Notes: generated by a model from the sequence alone, not told the origin. Counted from the first letter of the stretch, positions 17,206 to 26,462 are shown. The stretch: DNA of 64,000 nucleotides from Streptosporangium album (GCF_014203795.1 NZ_JACHJU010000003.1:124001-188000); one strand, 5' to 3'. Program-made: numbers and translations.

Positions 17206-17763
17206 TCAGCTGGAGGTGGCGGTGACAAGCCGGGGAGGACCACGCCTGCTCACGGCGTGGCGCAGCACGGCAGAGCGGAGAACTTCCGGCTCGATCGTGC
17301 TTGGCATGAAAAACGAGGTGTATGCCGGAGTCGCGTGCACGATGAGCACACGGCACAGTCGTGCGTCGAGCCGCCGCAGCAGCGTCCACAGTGCCGCCTC
17401 GCCACGCGCCAGCCACAGTGAGGTCAGTCCCACGGCCCAGCCGTGCATGACCAGCATGCCCAGACCTGGCACCAGCCCGGAGTGAACGTGCCCGATGGCC
17501 TCGGCAGGGGACGCGGCGTGCGCGAGAGAGAACAGCACGTGCAGTCCGGCCTGCAAGCTTGCCAGCAGTGCCAAGATCGCCATCAGTGTGCGTTCGCGCC
17601 CCGACATGGCGAAAGCCGCGACGAACGCGAGCGCCAGAGCACCGGCCGTGCTCGGTGCGGAGACTGAACCTCCGGCGAAAACGTGTGCCATCACGCTCAA
17701 GCCCAAGCAGACCACGGCGAAAACGGTGGCGCGGGCGAGACGGAAGGGCAAAGTCGCGGACAT
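17206..17763 (-). CDS. Small integral membrane protein of unknown function
   Basis: 185 residues with about four to five hydrophobic segments in the first 130 residues and a basic C-terminal tail. His residues sit in or near the membrane segments (MAHVF, LHVLFSLAH, GHVHSGL, VMHGW). It lies 187 bp upstream of the PCuAC/Dyp pair on the same strand and may belong to it. His-rich membrane segments suggest metal handling, but I do not recognise a family. Confidence 0.7.
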   Translation of the reverse strand: MSATLPFRLARATVFAVVCLGLSVMAHVFAGGSVSAPSTAGALALAFVAAFAMSGRERTLMAILALLASLQAGLHVLFSLAHAASPAEAIGHVHSGLVPGLGMLVMHGWAVGLTSLWLARGEAALWTLLRRLDARLCRVLIVHATPAYTSFFMPSTIEPEVLRSAVLRHAVSRRGPPRLVTATSS

Positions 17764-17857
17764 CGTGCGGCAATCATCCCATGCCGCCGCAACGGTCGTG
17801 ATCCGAGGGGTGGGGAGACGGTGAATCGATCAGTCACACGTCACGGCCCTGAGGTAA

Positions 17858-18232
17858 TTGGTCAAGATCGATGCCGTCATCGCGACCGGATATTCCGCGA
17901 CCGGCGTGGCTCTGTCTCTGGTCAGCCGCGACCGCTACGGCACCGAGGTGGTGCTGGCCGCGGCGACCAGCGCCTACATCGTAGGTGCGCTGATCGGTGC
18001 TTTGGTCATGACGCGCTGGCGTCCTCACGCCCAGGGCTGGGCCGCCCTCGCTGGACTGGCCTGCTACGGCTGCGCGCCTCTCAGCTTGGCGTTCCCGGTT
18101 CACCCGTCCGTGGTGGTGGCCGCCTATGTCGTCGCCGGCCTGGGGATCGAACTGTTCAACGTGCCCTGGTTCACCGCCACGCAACGCGAGGTCGAACCCG
18201 CTCTGCTGGCCCGTGTCTCCTCGCTCGACGTG
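17858..18232 (+). pseudogene. Fragment of an MFS transporter
   Basis: Hydrophobic segments (VVLAAATSAYIVGALIGALV, GWAALAGLACYG, VVVAAYVVAGLGIELFNVPWF) and the following TQREVEPALLARVSSLD match the second half of MFS permeases. The first six helices and the end are missing. The frame runs directly into antisense of the epoxide hydrolase fragment at about 18230, which marks a deletion junction. It is unlikely to give a transporter. Confidence 0.72.
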
Positions 18233-18540
18233 TGCCAGAGGTCGGCGACCTTCCAGAAGTTCATGTCGGGGTGGTCCGGCAGCGGGGTGGAGAAGCCGAA
18301 GCCGGGCAGGGAGGGGACGATGGCGTTGATCGCAGCCTCGGCCTGGCGCCAGTCGTATTGGTTGAGCCAGTAGTCGGCGAGTTCCTGGAGGTAGCTGCGG
18401 CTGACGCCGTAGTACCAGTCGTGGTTGCCCGCGTCGTCGGGCCACCTCGTGAGCCGCAGCCGCGCCTTGAGGTCGTCCAGCACGGCGTCGGGGACGTGAA
18501 TGGGCACGGGTTCCAGCTGGAAGTGCTCTGTGGCTGCCAT
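18231..18540 (-). pseudogene. Epoxide hydrolase N-terminal fragment with an internal gap
   Basis: ATG at 18540 opens an EHN domain (FQLEPVPIHVPDAVLDDLK, RLRLTRWPDD, YLQELADYWLNQYDWRQAE). It then jumps from about residue 70 to VPSLPGFGFSTP, a later segment of the alpha/beta-hydrolase core. The intervening strand with the HGWPGS oxyanion region is absent, and the frame ends at the MFS junction after KVADLWHT. It lies 41 bp after marR on the same strand and was probably its target gene. Confidence 0.75.
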
Positions 18541-18581
18541 GGGGGTTCCTTCCGAGGGAGGAGAAACGGCTGCGCCGCGGA

Positions 18582-19028
18582 TCAGCGCTCGACGTCCATG
18601 AGCGCAGCCATCCGTGCCAGCGCGGGCAGGGCTGCGCCGATGGCGTGTCGTTCCTCGGGGGTCAGGGCTTCGGCCAGCTGCGAGAACTGGCGGACGCGGT
18701 CGCGCTGTCGGGTCTGGACGATCTGCGCACCGGCTGGGGTCACCTGGACGAGCACCGCGCGGCGGTCTTCAAGGTCCGGGCGGCGTTCCACCAGTCCGTC
18801 GCGTTCCAGCCGGCTGATGAGCTGGGTGATGGCGGGCTGGGTGATCTGCTCGGTCACTTTCAGCGCGGTCAACCGCATGGGACCTCTGTGGGCCAGCGTG
18901 TGCAGGACCGACAGCGTGGTGAAGCTGTGCTTCTCGGTTGCGGGGAGCCGGATGGACCTCCGGGTGAACTCCCCCAGCACGGTGGCTAAATCGCTGGGGT
19001 CGAGATCCTGCCGGCTCTGTGGTGCCAT
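18582..19028 (-). CDS. MarR-family transcriptional regulator
   Basis: 148 residues. The winged helix is visible: MRLTALKVTEQITQPAITQ, then LISRLERDGLVERRPDLEDRRAVLVQVT, the MarR wing with the conserved D-x-R. C-terminal helices form the dimer interface. It probably controlled the adjacent epoxide hydrolase and MFS genes, which are now fragments, so it may be an orphan regulator. ATG start at 19028. Confidence 0.9.
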   Translation of the reverse strand: MAPQSRQDLDPSDLATVLGEFTRRSIRLPATEKHSFTTLSVLHTLAHRGPMRLTALKVTEQITQPAITQLISRLERDGLVERRPDLEDRRAVLVQVTPAGAQIVQTRQRDRVRQFSQLAEALTPEERHAIGAALPALARMAALMDVER

Positions 19029-19080
19029 GACTCCAATATATCACCAATTTATTTAAATTACTTATGTAATCTACGCCTGC
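19029..19080. promoter_or_regulatory. AT-rich marR promoter/operator region
   Basis: A stretch of about 45 bases of low GC directly before marR, including the near-palindrome AATTTATTTAAATT. This contrast with the surrounding GC-rich DNA is typical of a MarR operator overlapping its own promoter. The exact site is not defined by sequence alone. Confidence 0.45.
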
Positions 19081-19149
19081 CGGACACCAGGGGACGGTCA
19101 CGATGGTCTCGCCGGGGATGGGCGACGCCGGTGTCTCACCTGGTGCGGC

Positions 19150-19944
19150 TCACGCGATGTCCCGCCGCAGTGGAGCCGCGACGGCGATCGCGGACGCGAT
19201 CAGGGCGTAGCCGAGGAGTACGGCGCCGCCGATCGGCGCGGGGAGGAGGGTGGTGGCCGATGCGCCGGTCTGGTCGGCGACGGCGTCGGCCAGATAGGTG
19301 AACCCGGTCAGCGCGGCAGTGGCGCCGCCAGGCAGGAAGGGGTAGATCGCTCTGACCCCGGGGATGAACATCAGCGCGGTCTCGATCATGTAGAAGTAGG
19401 CGCCGACGGCCACGAGCGCGGCGATCTGGTTGCGCAGGAGGGCGCCCACCGCCATGCCCAGCAGGGTGTAGACGGCCATGGTCAGCGCGATGCGGCCCAG
19501 CAAGGCCAGAACGGTGCTCGCGGGCAGGCCGAGGGTGACACCCTTGAGGGCCGCCACCGAGAAGAGGGCGCCTGCCGCGACCGCCGCGGCGAGCAGGCCG
19601 TAGGCGAGCCCGCCGCCGCCGTAGGTAACCAGCTTGGCGACCAGCGAGGTCCAGCGTCTGGGAGCGAACAGCGCCGTGGTGGTGGCGGTCCGGTGCCGGT
19701 ATTCCGAGGCCACGCCGGCGGTGCCGAGTACGGCGGGGACGAACGTGGTGAATCCGAGCAGGCCCAGCAGCATCCGGGTGCCCTGCGCGGTATCCAGTCC
19801 CGGGAGCGGAGGGGTGAAGTTCTCCGGGCCCACAAGCGCGAGCAGACCGGTGAAGACTCCGCTGCCGAGCGCGGCCAGCAGACCCCAGAGCCACAGCCTG
19901 GTGGTGGTCAGGCGCGTCCACTCCGCCGAGATGAGCGCCGTCAT
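19150..19944 (-). CDS. ABC-2 type transporter permease
   Basis: 264 residues with six hydrophobic segments (WLWGLLAALGSGVFTGLL, MLLGLLGFTTFVPAVLG, LLGYALIASAIAV among them) and the ABC-2 feature SEYRHRT after the second segment. Its ATG overlaps the stop of the ATPase gene (ATGA). Together they form an ABC-2 transporter of unknown substrate under a YtrA-type GntR regulator, a layout usually associated with cell-envelope stress. Confidence 0.88.
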   Translation of the reverse strand: MTALISAEWTRLTTTRLWLWGLLAALGSGVFTGLLALVGPENFTPPLPGLDTAQGTRMLLGLLGFTTFVPAVLGTAGVASEYRHRTATTTALFAPRRWTSLVAKLVTYGGGGLAYGLLAAAVAAGALFSVAALKGVTLGLPASTVLALLGRIALTMAVYTLLGMAVGALLRNQIAALVAVGAYFYMIETALMFIPGVRAIYPFLPGGATAALTGFTYLADAVADQTGASATTLLPAPIGGAVLLGYALIASAIAVAAPLRRDIA

Positions 19945-20828
19945 CGTCGTCCTCCGGTCAGGTGCAGGAACGCCTGCTCGAGAGTCGGGCGTTCGATGGT
20001 GATCTCGTGCAGCGGGATGTCGCGGGCCGCCGCCGCGGCGGCCACCTCGGCCGTGGTCATGTCGTGGATGCGCAGGACACCCGGTTGCAGGATCTCCGCG
20101 GAAACCGTGAGGCAGGCCTTGAGCTGGTCCGCCCGCGGCGAACGGACCAGCACGGCGGCCTTGCCGTACAGCTCGGTGACCTTCGCGGTGGCGACCAGGT
20201 GGCCGTCGCGGATCACCACGACACGGTCGGCCATCTGCTCGATCTCGCCGAGCACATGGCTGGAGACCAGGACGGTGCGCCCTTCGACGGCCAGCTCGCG
20301 CAGGAATCGCCGCAGCCAGGCGATGCCCTCGGGGTCGAGGCCGTTGCTCGGCTCGTCCAGCAGCAGAACCCGCGGGTCGCCGAGCAGCGCGGTGGCCAGG
20401 TTGAGACGCTGCCGCATTCCGGTGGACAGGGTGCGTGTCTTCCGCCCCGCGAACGCGGACACCCCGGTCAGGTCGGCGACCTGCGTGACACGCGCCCTGC
20501 CGTGCCGGCCCATGCGGGCATAGACCCGCAGGTGGTCCAGGGCGGTGTGGTCGGGGTGGAAGCCCGAGCCGTCCAGTACGGCGCCGACGGTCGCGGTCGG
20601 ATTGGGCAGGTCGGCGTAGCGCTTGCCGCCGATGGTGGCGGTGCCGGAGGTGGGCGCGACCAGCCCCAGCACCATCCGCATGGTGGTGGTCTTGCCGGCG
20701 CCGTTCGGGCCGAGGAAACCGGTCACCGTGCCGGGGGCGACGTCGAAGCTGAGGTCGGTGACGGCGGCCACCGGCCCGAAGGTCTTGGTCAGGCCGCGCA
20801 CCGCGATGCCCCATGCGCCTTCGCTCAT
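19941..20828 (-). CDS. ABC transporter ATP-binding protein
   Basis: 295 residues. Walker A GPNGAGKTTT, signature LSTGMRQRL (first position L-S-T-G, as in ABC-2 drug/bacitracin types), Walker B VLLLDEPSNGLDP and H-loop SSHVL are all intact. A C-terminal regulatory region of about 75 residues follows. It energises the permease encoded next. Its ATG shares a base with the stop of the PH-like gene (TGATG). Confidence 0.93.
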   Translation of the reverse strand: MSEGAWGIAVRGLTKTFGPVAAVTDLSFDVAPGTVTGFLGPNGAGKTTTMRMVLGLVAPTSGTATIGGKRYADLPNPTATVGAVLDGSGFHPDHTALDHLRVYARMGRHGRARVTQVADLTGVSAFAGRKTRTLSTGMRQRLNLATALLGDPRVLLLDEPSNGLDPEGIAWLRRFLRELAVEGRTVLVSSHVLGEIEQMADRVVVIRDGHLVATAKVTELYGKAAVLVRSPRADQLKACLTVSAEILQPGVLRIHDMTTAEVAAAAAARDIPLHEITIERPTLEQAFLHLTGGRR

Positions 20829-21181
20829 CACAGCGCCGCCGCCAGGTTGCGCTGGATCTCCCGGGCGTCCTGGACGCTGATGATCAGCTCGTCGTAGCCC
20901 GACGCCCTGCCCTTCAGCACGATCCGCAGGCCCGTGACGTCGCGGCGGGCGGCGACCAGCTGCCGGACGCCGCCCAGGGACCTCCACGTACCGACCTTGA
21001 TGAAGCCGCTGACGAGCAGGCCGAAGTGCGTTCCCTTGACCGCCGCGAGCGGCCGGTCCAGGCAGTGCACCTCGCCGATGGCCGCCAGCGGCACGCTCAC
21101 CGCACCGGTCCTGGTGAACAGCCGTGCCCACGAGTCGAAGAGCACGGTCACCATCCCGTCGTGAATCCTTACTCGGATCAT
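20828..21181 (-). CDS. Small PH-like domain protein
   Basis: 117 residues of mainly beta structure ending in an amphipathic helix (VQDAREIQRNLAAAL), a layout typical of bacterial PH-like proteins. There is no signal or membrane segment. It is the first gene of the PH-ATPase-permease operon, reading away from the GntR gene. Direct experimental function is not known to me; membrane-proximal sensing for the transporter is a guess. Confidence 0.7.
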   Translation of the reverse strand: MIRVRIHDGMVTVLFDSWARLFTRTGAVSVPLAAIGEVHCLDRPLAAVKGTHFGLLVSGFIKVGTWRSLGGVRQLVAARRDVTGLRIVLKGRASGYDELIISVQDAREIQRNLAAAL

Positions 21182-21230
21182 GATCGCCTTTCTGTTTCAT
21201 CTGTTCTATTAGTTGTATATCAGATAGCAT
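21182..21230. promoter_or_regulatory. Divergent promoter with candidate GntR operator
   Basis: The 49-bp gap between the two divergent operons is AT-rich and contains ATCTG...CAGAT arms 27 bp end to end (about 21200-21225), with TTAGTTGTATAT between them. A YtrA-type repressor would be expected to bind here and control both directions. Confidence 0.5.
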
Positions 21231-21626
21231 ATGAGTGTGCACCTGACCCTTGATCTCGACAGCGAGGTCCCGATCTACCAGCAGATCCGGGACAGGATCG
21301 TGGAGGCGATCGCCCGCGGACAGGCGCGGGAAGGCGATCCGCTGCCCTCGACCCGGCAGCTGGCCGGGGACTTCGGCATCAATTTCCACACCGTGAACAA
21401 GGCCTATGACCTGCTACGACAGCAGGGAGTCATCCGGATCAACCGCAAGAGCGGCGCCGTCGTGCGGCGAGATGCCACCACGGGTCCGCCCGAGGCCGGG
21501 TTCACCGACGACTGGGAGGAGCGAATGCGTGTGCTGCTGGCCGAAGCCACAGTCCACGGCCTGGACCGGGAGACCGTGACCCGGCGATGCGAGGCGATGC
21601 TGGCCGAATTCAGGGAGACACCATGA
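21231..21626 (+). CDS. GntR-family regulator, YtrA type
   Basis: 131 residues. The N-terminal winged helix contains VPIYQQIRDRIVEAIARG, LPSTRQLAGDFGINFHTVNKAYDLL and a short C-terminal helical tail, the YtrA layout. It is divergent from the ABC-2 operon and translationally coupled (ATGA) to the next membrane protein gene. Probable repressor of both. Confidence 0.92.
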   Translation: MSVHLTLDLDSEVPIYQQIRDRIVEAIARGQAREGDPLPSTRQLAGDFGINFHTVNKAYDLLRQQGVIRINRKSGAVVRRDATTGPPEAGFTDDWEERMRVLLAEATVHGLDRETVTRRCEAMLAEFRETP

Positions 21627-22765
21627 CACTGCTCATCGCGGCCGATCTGGCCTCCATCGCGCTGGTCACCTGCCTCATGCTGGCGCTGCCGGTGCTGGCC
21701 AGGCCGACCATGCCGTTCGGCGTCCGCGTGACCACCGATCGGGCGGGCGACCCTGCCGTCGTCGCCCAGCGGCGCGTCTTCGCCCGCCTGACCGTCATGA
21801 TGGCCGCCGTCGCCGCGACGCTCTCTGTCCCCGTCCTGCTCGCCGCCGGCCATCCAGCCGTGATCGGCACCGCTGTGACCGCCCTGGCCGCCGCCGACCT
21901 GCTGCTGTACCACCGCGCCCACCGCAAGGTCCGCGCCGCCAAGGACGTAGGGGGATGGACGGCCGAGCGGCGTCAGGGAGTCACCGTGGACACCACGTTC
22001 CGCACCGACCCGATCCGCGTGCCCTGGGCATGGAGCCTGGCCGCCCTGGCGGTCCCGCTGGTCACCGCGGGCATCGGCTGGTCACGCTACGGCGAACTGC
22101 CCGCCACGCTGCCGCTGTTCCTCGGGTACGGCATCGCCCCCGCACAACGCGAGCCCGCGACCTTGTTCAACGCCTTCGAACCGGTGGTGTATCAGACCGC
22201 GATCACCTTGTTGGTCCTCGCCCTGGTCGTGATCCTGTTGCGCGCCCGGCCCGACCTCGACGCGGCCAGGCCCAAAGGGTCGGCCCGCCGCTACCGCGTC
22301 TACCTGCGCGGCATCGCCGCGTTGTCGCTGCTGTCGGCCGCCTGCCTGAATCTGGGCCTGCTCGTCTCGGCACTGCAACTGTGGGCGATCATCACGCCTA
22401 CGAGCCTGTGGCAGGCCGCCGCCTACCTGCCGCTCGCCGTACTGCTCGGCGCATGGCTGGTCTGGGAGGCGAAGGTGGGCGCGGCCGGGCACCGGCTGCC
22501 CGCCCTGCCCGGGGAAGAGAAGGAAGATTCCGGACTCGCCCAACGCGACGATGACCGGCACTGGTTCCTCGCGGGCACCGTCTATGTCAACCGCCGCGAC
22601 CCCGCCCTCCTCCTCCATGCCCGGATCGGCTCCTCATGGACGCTCAACCTCGGGCATCCGATCGCCTGGCTCCTCATCGCCGTACTGGTGGTCGCCCTTG
22701 CCTCGCTCGGCCTGTCCGCTCTCTTCGGCGTCATCGACCTGCCTCAGAAGCAGAGCCTCTTCTAA
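21623..22765 (+). CDS. Multi-span membrane protein with DUF1648-like and DUF5808 regions
   Basis: 380 residues. About eight hydrophobic segments are visible. A central stretch (WSLAALAVPLVTAGIGWSRYGELPATLP) resembles DUF1648. The C-terminal DDDRHWFLAGTVYVNRRDP...WTLNLGHP block is DUF5808. Such proteins occur with YtrA regulators in Gram-positive bacteria; function is not established. The start is fixed by overlap with the gntR stop. Confidence 0.82.
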   Translation: MTLLIAADLASIALVTCLMLALPVLARPTMPFGVRVTTDRAGDPAVVAQRRVFARLTVMMAAVAATLSVPVLLAAGHPAVIGTAVTALAAADLLLYHRAHRKVRAAKDVGGWTAERRQGVTVDTTFRTDPIRVPWAWSLAALAVPLVTAGIGWSRYGELPATLPLFLGYGIAPAQREPATLFNAFEPVVYQTAITLLVLALVVILLRARPDLDAARPKGSARRYRVYLRGIAALSLLSAACLNLGLLVSALQLWAIITPTSLWQAAAYLPLAVLLGAWLVWEAKVGAAGHRLPALPGEEKEDSGLAQRDDDRHWFLAGTVYVNRRDPALLLHARIGSSWTLNLGHPIAWLLIAVLVVALASLGLSALFGVIDLPQKQSLF

Positions 22766-22815
22766 CGCGTCCGCCGGCCGATCTGACGAGGGTCGACGCA
22801 TGTTCCGGCCGCGAG

Positions 22816-22950
22816 TTACAGACCGATGATCTGTACGCGGCCCTCGCACAACCTGGCCATGTCGTCGGCGTCCGAGGTCATTACGGTCTCGAAACGCTCG
22901 GTCACGCGACGCCCGTATGCCTGGTGGAACCGGTGGCACCAAAGATCTTG
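22816..22950 (-). pseudogene. Possible C-terminal remnant of a PIN-domain protein
   Basis: The minus frame ending at TAA 22816 reads VMTSDADDMARLCEGRVQIIGL, which resembles the last strand-helix-strand of PIN-domain ribonucleases (VVTSDPDD...). Nothing upstream in the same frame continues the fold, and no antitoxin is seen. The remaining DNA from 22766 to 23126 shows no gene. Weak call based on one motif. Confidence 0.35.
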
Positions 22951-23126
22951 GCCCGAGCCCCGGACAGCTCCTCCTCGGTGAAGGCCCCGTGATCCTCCTG
23001 GTGGCGGACATGAGTCAAACATACGGCGGTATGCGCCATCTGGCGGTTGACTGACCTCATCAGGTGACCCGGGCGACGGCGAAGAGGCGCCCGTCGTCCG
23101 TCCGGCAACCATTGGATCGAGACGTC

Positions 23127-24329
23127 TCAGCACAGCCTCAGCGCCTCGGCGGCGACAGCGTGGCGCAGGTCGCGGATGCCCGCCCTCCCCCGGAGCGGAT
23201 GGACGTTGTTGGTCAGCAGGACGACCGTCAGGGCCCGCCCGGGATCGACGACGAGCGAGGTGCCGGTGAACCCGGAGTGGCCGTAGGCGGAGGTCAGCGG
23301 GCCCACGATGGCGGGGTCTCCGATCCTCACCCCCAAGCCCTGCCGGAAGTCCGCGCCCGCGACGCCCTGGTCGCGGGTCATCTCCGCCACCGTCTCCGGA
23401 CGCAGGACGGGGGCGCCTCCGGCGCGGAGCGTCTCGGCGAAACGCACCACCTCGTCGGCCGTGGAGAAGATCCCGGCGTGCCCGGCGACCCCGCCCAGGC
23501 CGTGGGCGGTCTCGTCGTGGACCTCGCCTCGCACGCATCCGGAGCCCGCGCGTTCGGGCTTGTACTCGGTGGCGGCGATCCTGGGCCGGAGCGACGGCGC
23601 GGGCCGGTATCCGGTGTCGCCCAGGCCGAGCGGCCCGGTGACCCGCAGGCGGAGCAGCTCGTCCAGGGGGGCTCCCCCGGCGATCTCCGCCACCCGGCCG
23701 GCGGTGATCATGCCGACGTCGGAGTAGAGGTGGCGCTCGCCGAGCGGGTGCAGCGGCGGTGTCGAGAGGATCCGCTCCAGGCGGGCGGCGAGCACCTCGG
23801 GCCCGTCCCCGGGGATCTCCTCGTGGGCGCGGCGGCCGGGAGGCAGGCCCGCCGCGTGGGTGAGCAGGTGCCGCAGGGTGACCCCGGTGGGCGCGCCGGG
23901 CAGCCAGACCGCGATGGGGGCGTCCAGGGCGAGGAGGCCCTCCTCGACGAGCGACAGGATGACGGCCGTCGTGTAGAGCTTGGTGAGCGAGGCGAGGTCG
24001 AAGATCGAGTCGCGGCGGACCGCCGGCCGGTCGGCCAGGAGCGTCTCGGAGTCATCCGCGTACCGTACGAGCTCCCCGTGCGCCGCGGCGGCGACCGTGC
24101 CGCCGTCCACGGCGATCACGGCGACCGCCGCCGAGCACACCCGCGGCACGGCGTCCGCCAGGAGGGCGGCGAGCCCCGCGGAGCCACCGGGCGTGCCGTA
24201 CCCGCCCGCGCCGGACACGCCGGCCGGAGCGCCGGACGTGTCGTGCCCGCCCGCGCCGCCGGACACGCCGGCCCTGTCCGCCAGGCCCGGCCCGTCCTGT
24301 CCGGCGGGCCCTCCGCCGGTGTCAGGCAC
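23127..24329 (-). CDS. Beta-lactamase-family serine hydrolase
   Basis: 400 residues. The class C-type motif SLTK carries the nucleophilic serine, YSD stands in for the Tyr-x-Asn motif, and a late GHSGFTG replaces the KTG box. The first 50 residues are Gly/Ala/Pro-rich and lack an obvious signal peptide. It overlaps murQ by 8 bp and starts inside it, so it acts in the same process. A D,D-peptidase or amidase-like role on muropeptides is plausible but not shown by the sequence. Confidence 0.88.
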   Translation of the reverse strand: MPDTGGGPAGQDGPGLADRAGVSGGAGGHDTSGAPAGVSGAGGYGTPGGSAGLAALLADAVPRVCSAAVAVIAVDGGTVAAAAHGELVRYADDSETLLADRPAVRRDSIFDLASLTKLYTTAVILSLVEEGLLALDAPIAVWLPGAPTGVTLRHLLTHAAGLPPGRRAHEEIPGDGPEVLAARLERILSTPPLHPLGERHLYSDVGMITAGRVAEIAGGAPLDELLRLRVTGPLGLGDTGYRPAPSLRPRIAATEYKPERAGSGCVRGEVHDETAHGLGGVAGHAGIFSTADEVVRFAETLRAGGAPVLRPETVAEMTRDQGVAGADFRQGLGVRIGDPAIVGPLTSAYGHSGFTGTSLVVDPGRALTVVLLTNNVHPLRGRAGIRDLRHAVAAEALRLC

Positions 24330-25239
24330 CCTGAGCCTCTTCCGAGGCGAGCGCCGACTCCAGGCGGTCGCCGTGCTCCCGGAGCAGGATCCGGGCGTCG
24401 TCCGGGTCGAGGCCGCGTTCGATCATCAGCACCGCGACCTTCACATGCCACCCGGCCGCCTCCAGCGCGGGGCGGGCGACGGAGAGGTCCACGCCGGTGA
24501 TGTCGCCGACCATCCGGGTGGCCCGGTCGGCGAGCTTGGAGTTCGCCGCCGACACCTCGATCATCGTGTTGCCGTAGGTCCGGCCCAGCCTGACCATCGC
24601 GATCGTGGAGATCATGTTCAGGACCAGCTTCTGCGCGGTCCCGGCCTTGAGCCTGGTCGAGCCGGTCACCACCTCCGGACCGACGATCACCTCAAGCGGG
24701 TGGAGTGCCGCGGCGGAGAGCGGGGCTCCGGCGTTGCACGACAGCGCCACGGTGAGGGCGTCGCGGTGCGTCGCCTCCTTGAGTGCGCCGAGCACGAACG
24801 GCGCCCGGCCGCTGGCGGAGACGCCGACCACCGAGTCGAGCGCGCCCACCTGCCGGTCGGCGATCGCCCGGGCTCCGGCGGCGTCGTCGTCCTCCGCGCC
24901 CTCGACCGAGCGGGTCAGCGCGGGCACGCCGCCCGCGATGATGCCCTGCACCAGCTCCGGATCGGTGCCGAAGGTCGGCGGGCACTCGGAGGCGTCCAGT
25001 ACGGCCAGCCGGCCCGAGGTGCCCGCGCCCACGTAGAACAGGCGTCCTCCGGATCGCATCCGGGTGACGATCGCGTCGACCGCGGCCGAGATCGCCGGTA
25101 TGGCCGTGGCCACCGCCGTGGGCACCGTGGCGTCGGCCGCGTTCATCAGCCGGGCCACCTGCTCGGTCGAGAGCCGGTCGATCTGGCCGTAGCGCGGATC
25201 GCTCTGCTCGGTGGACAACTCCGCCAGTGGATCAATCAT
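24322..25239 (-). CDS. murQ: N-acetylmuramic acid 6-phosphate etherase
   Basis: 305 residues, full length. SIS-domain signatures include YVGAGTSGRLAVLDASECPPTFG, the family hallmark, VGVSASGRAPFV and GSTRLKAGTAQKLVLNM. It cleaves the D-lactyl ether of MurNAc-6P to give GlcNAc-6P. This anchors the cluster as a cell-wall sugar recycling locus. No MurNAc kinase (AnmK, AmgK/MurK) or PTS gene is in the window, so the phosphorylated substrate must come from elsewhere. It is divergent from namZ with a 67-bp gap. Confidence 0.96.
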   Translation of the reverse strand: MIDPLAELSTEQSDPRYGQIDRLSTEQVARLMNAADATVPTAVATAIPAISAAVDAIVTRMRSGGRLFYVGAGTSGRLAVLDASECPPTFGTDPELVQGIIAGGVPALTRSVEGAEDDDAAGARAIADRQVGALDSVVGVSASGRAPFVLGALKEATHRDALTVALSCNAGAPLSAAALHPLEVIVGPEVVTGSTRLKAGTAQKLVLNMISTIAMVRLGRTYGNTMIEVSAANSKLADRATRMVGDITGVDLSVARPALEAAGWHVKVAVLMIERGLDPDDARILLREHGDRLESALASEEAQGA

Positions 25240-25306
25240 GACGCCCCATGTCGCTAATTTTCACCAGAGTCTTCTATTCTGCAAATTATCTTCCAAGAAT
25301 GGAGCC

Positions 25307-26452
25307 ATGTCACTCATGCGCACCGGAATAGAACGACTTGTCGGCGACCCCGCCCTTCTCCGAGGGGAGCGGATCGGCCTCGTCACCAACCCCACCGGCC
25401 TCCTCGCCGACCTCACCCCGGGCGCGTCCGCCCTGCTGTCGGCGGGCGTGCCGCTGACCGCGCTGTTCAGTCCCGAGCACGGAGTGCGTGGCGCGGCCCA
25501 GGACGGGTACGGCGAGCAGGCCGACACCGACCCCGCCACCGGCCTGCCGGTCTTCGACACCTACAACAGGGACGGCGCCGCCCTGGACGAGCTGGTGAAG
25601 TCGTCCAAGGTCGACACCCTCGTCTTCGACATCGCCGACATCGGCACGCGGTTCTACACCTACGTCTGGACGATGTACGACCTCATGGCGTCGGCCGCCA
25701 GGCTCGGGGTGCGCTTCGCCGTACTGGACCGGCCCAACCCCCTCGGCGGGACCGTCGCGGAGGGCCCGGTGCTCGACGTGGCGTACGCCAGCTTCGTGGG
25801 ACGCGCCGCCATCCCGGTACGGCACGGGCTCACCGCGGGTGAGCTGGCGCTGCACGTCAACCGGTCCCTCGGCGCCGACCTGCAGGTGATCACCGCCGAG
25901 GGCTGGCGGCGCGACATGCCGTTCGCGGCCACCGGCCTGCCCTGGGTGATGCCCTCGGTGAACATGCCGACCCCGGAGACCGCGCTGGTGTATCCGGGCA
26001 CCGGCCTGTTCGAGGGCACCAACCTGTCGGAGGGGCGCGGCACGACCCGCCCCTTCGAACTGGTCGGCGCCCCCTACCTCGACGGGCGGTTCGCCGCCGG
26101 GCTGAACGCCCTGGACCTGCCCGGCGTGCGGTTCCGCGACACGTGGTTCGCGCCGGCCTTCCGCAAGCACGCGGGCGTGACCGTCCGGGGCGTGCAGCTC
26201 CACGTGCACGACCCGGAGGCGTTCCGGCCGGTGCTGACCGGGGTGTCGATGCTGCACCTGGCGCGCTCGCTCCACCCGGAGGAGTTCGACTGGTACCGCA
26301 ACGAGGACACCGGGGGTCACACCGTGGACCTGCTGTGGGGCTCGGACACGCTGCGCCGCACCCTGGACGCGGGAGACGACCCCCGCGAGCTGTGCCCGCC
26401 CCCGTGCCACCCGGAGGCCTGGACGGGCGGTGAGCCGCTGCTCTACCGCTGA
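25307..26452 (+). CDS. namZ: Exo-beta-N-acetylmuramidase NamZ (DUF1343)
   Basis: About 381 residues. DUF1343 landmarks: GLVTNPTG, LFSPEHGVRG, TLVFDIADIGTRFYTY, MPSVNMPTPETA and EGTNLSEGRGTTRPFE. NamZ enzymes release MurNAc from the non-reducing end of peptidoglycan fragments. There is no signal peptide, so it should act in the cytoplasm on imported fragments, consistent with the importer encoded next door. The start is uncertain: ATG 25307 has GGAG only two bases away, while ATG 25316 has better spacing. Confidence 0.92.
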   Translation: MSLMRTGIERLVGDPALLRGERIGLVTNPTGLLADLTPGASALLSAGVPLTALFSPEHGVRGAAQDGYGEQADTDPATGLPVFDTYNRDGAALDELVKSSKVDTLVFDIADIGTRFYTYVWTMYDLMASAARLGVRFAVLDRPNPLGGTVAEGPVLDVAYASFVGRAAIPVRHGLTAGELALHVNRSLGADLQVITAEGWRRDMPFAATGLPWVMPSVNMPTPETALVYPGTGLFEGTNLSEGRGTTRPFELVGAPYLDGRFAAGLNALDLPGVRFRDTWFAPAFRKHAGVTVRGVQLHVHDPEAFRPVLTGVSMLHLARSLHPEEFDWYRNEDTGGHTVDLLWGSDTLRRTLDAGDDPRELCPPPCHPEAWTGGEPLLYR

Positions 26453-26462
26453 CATCCCGCTG

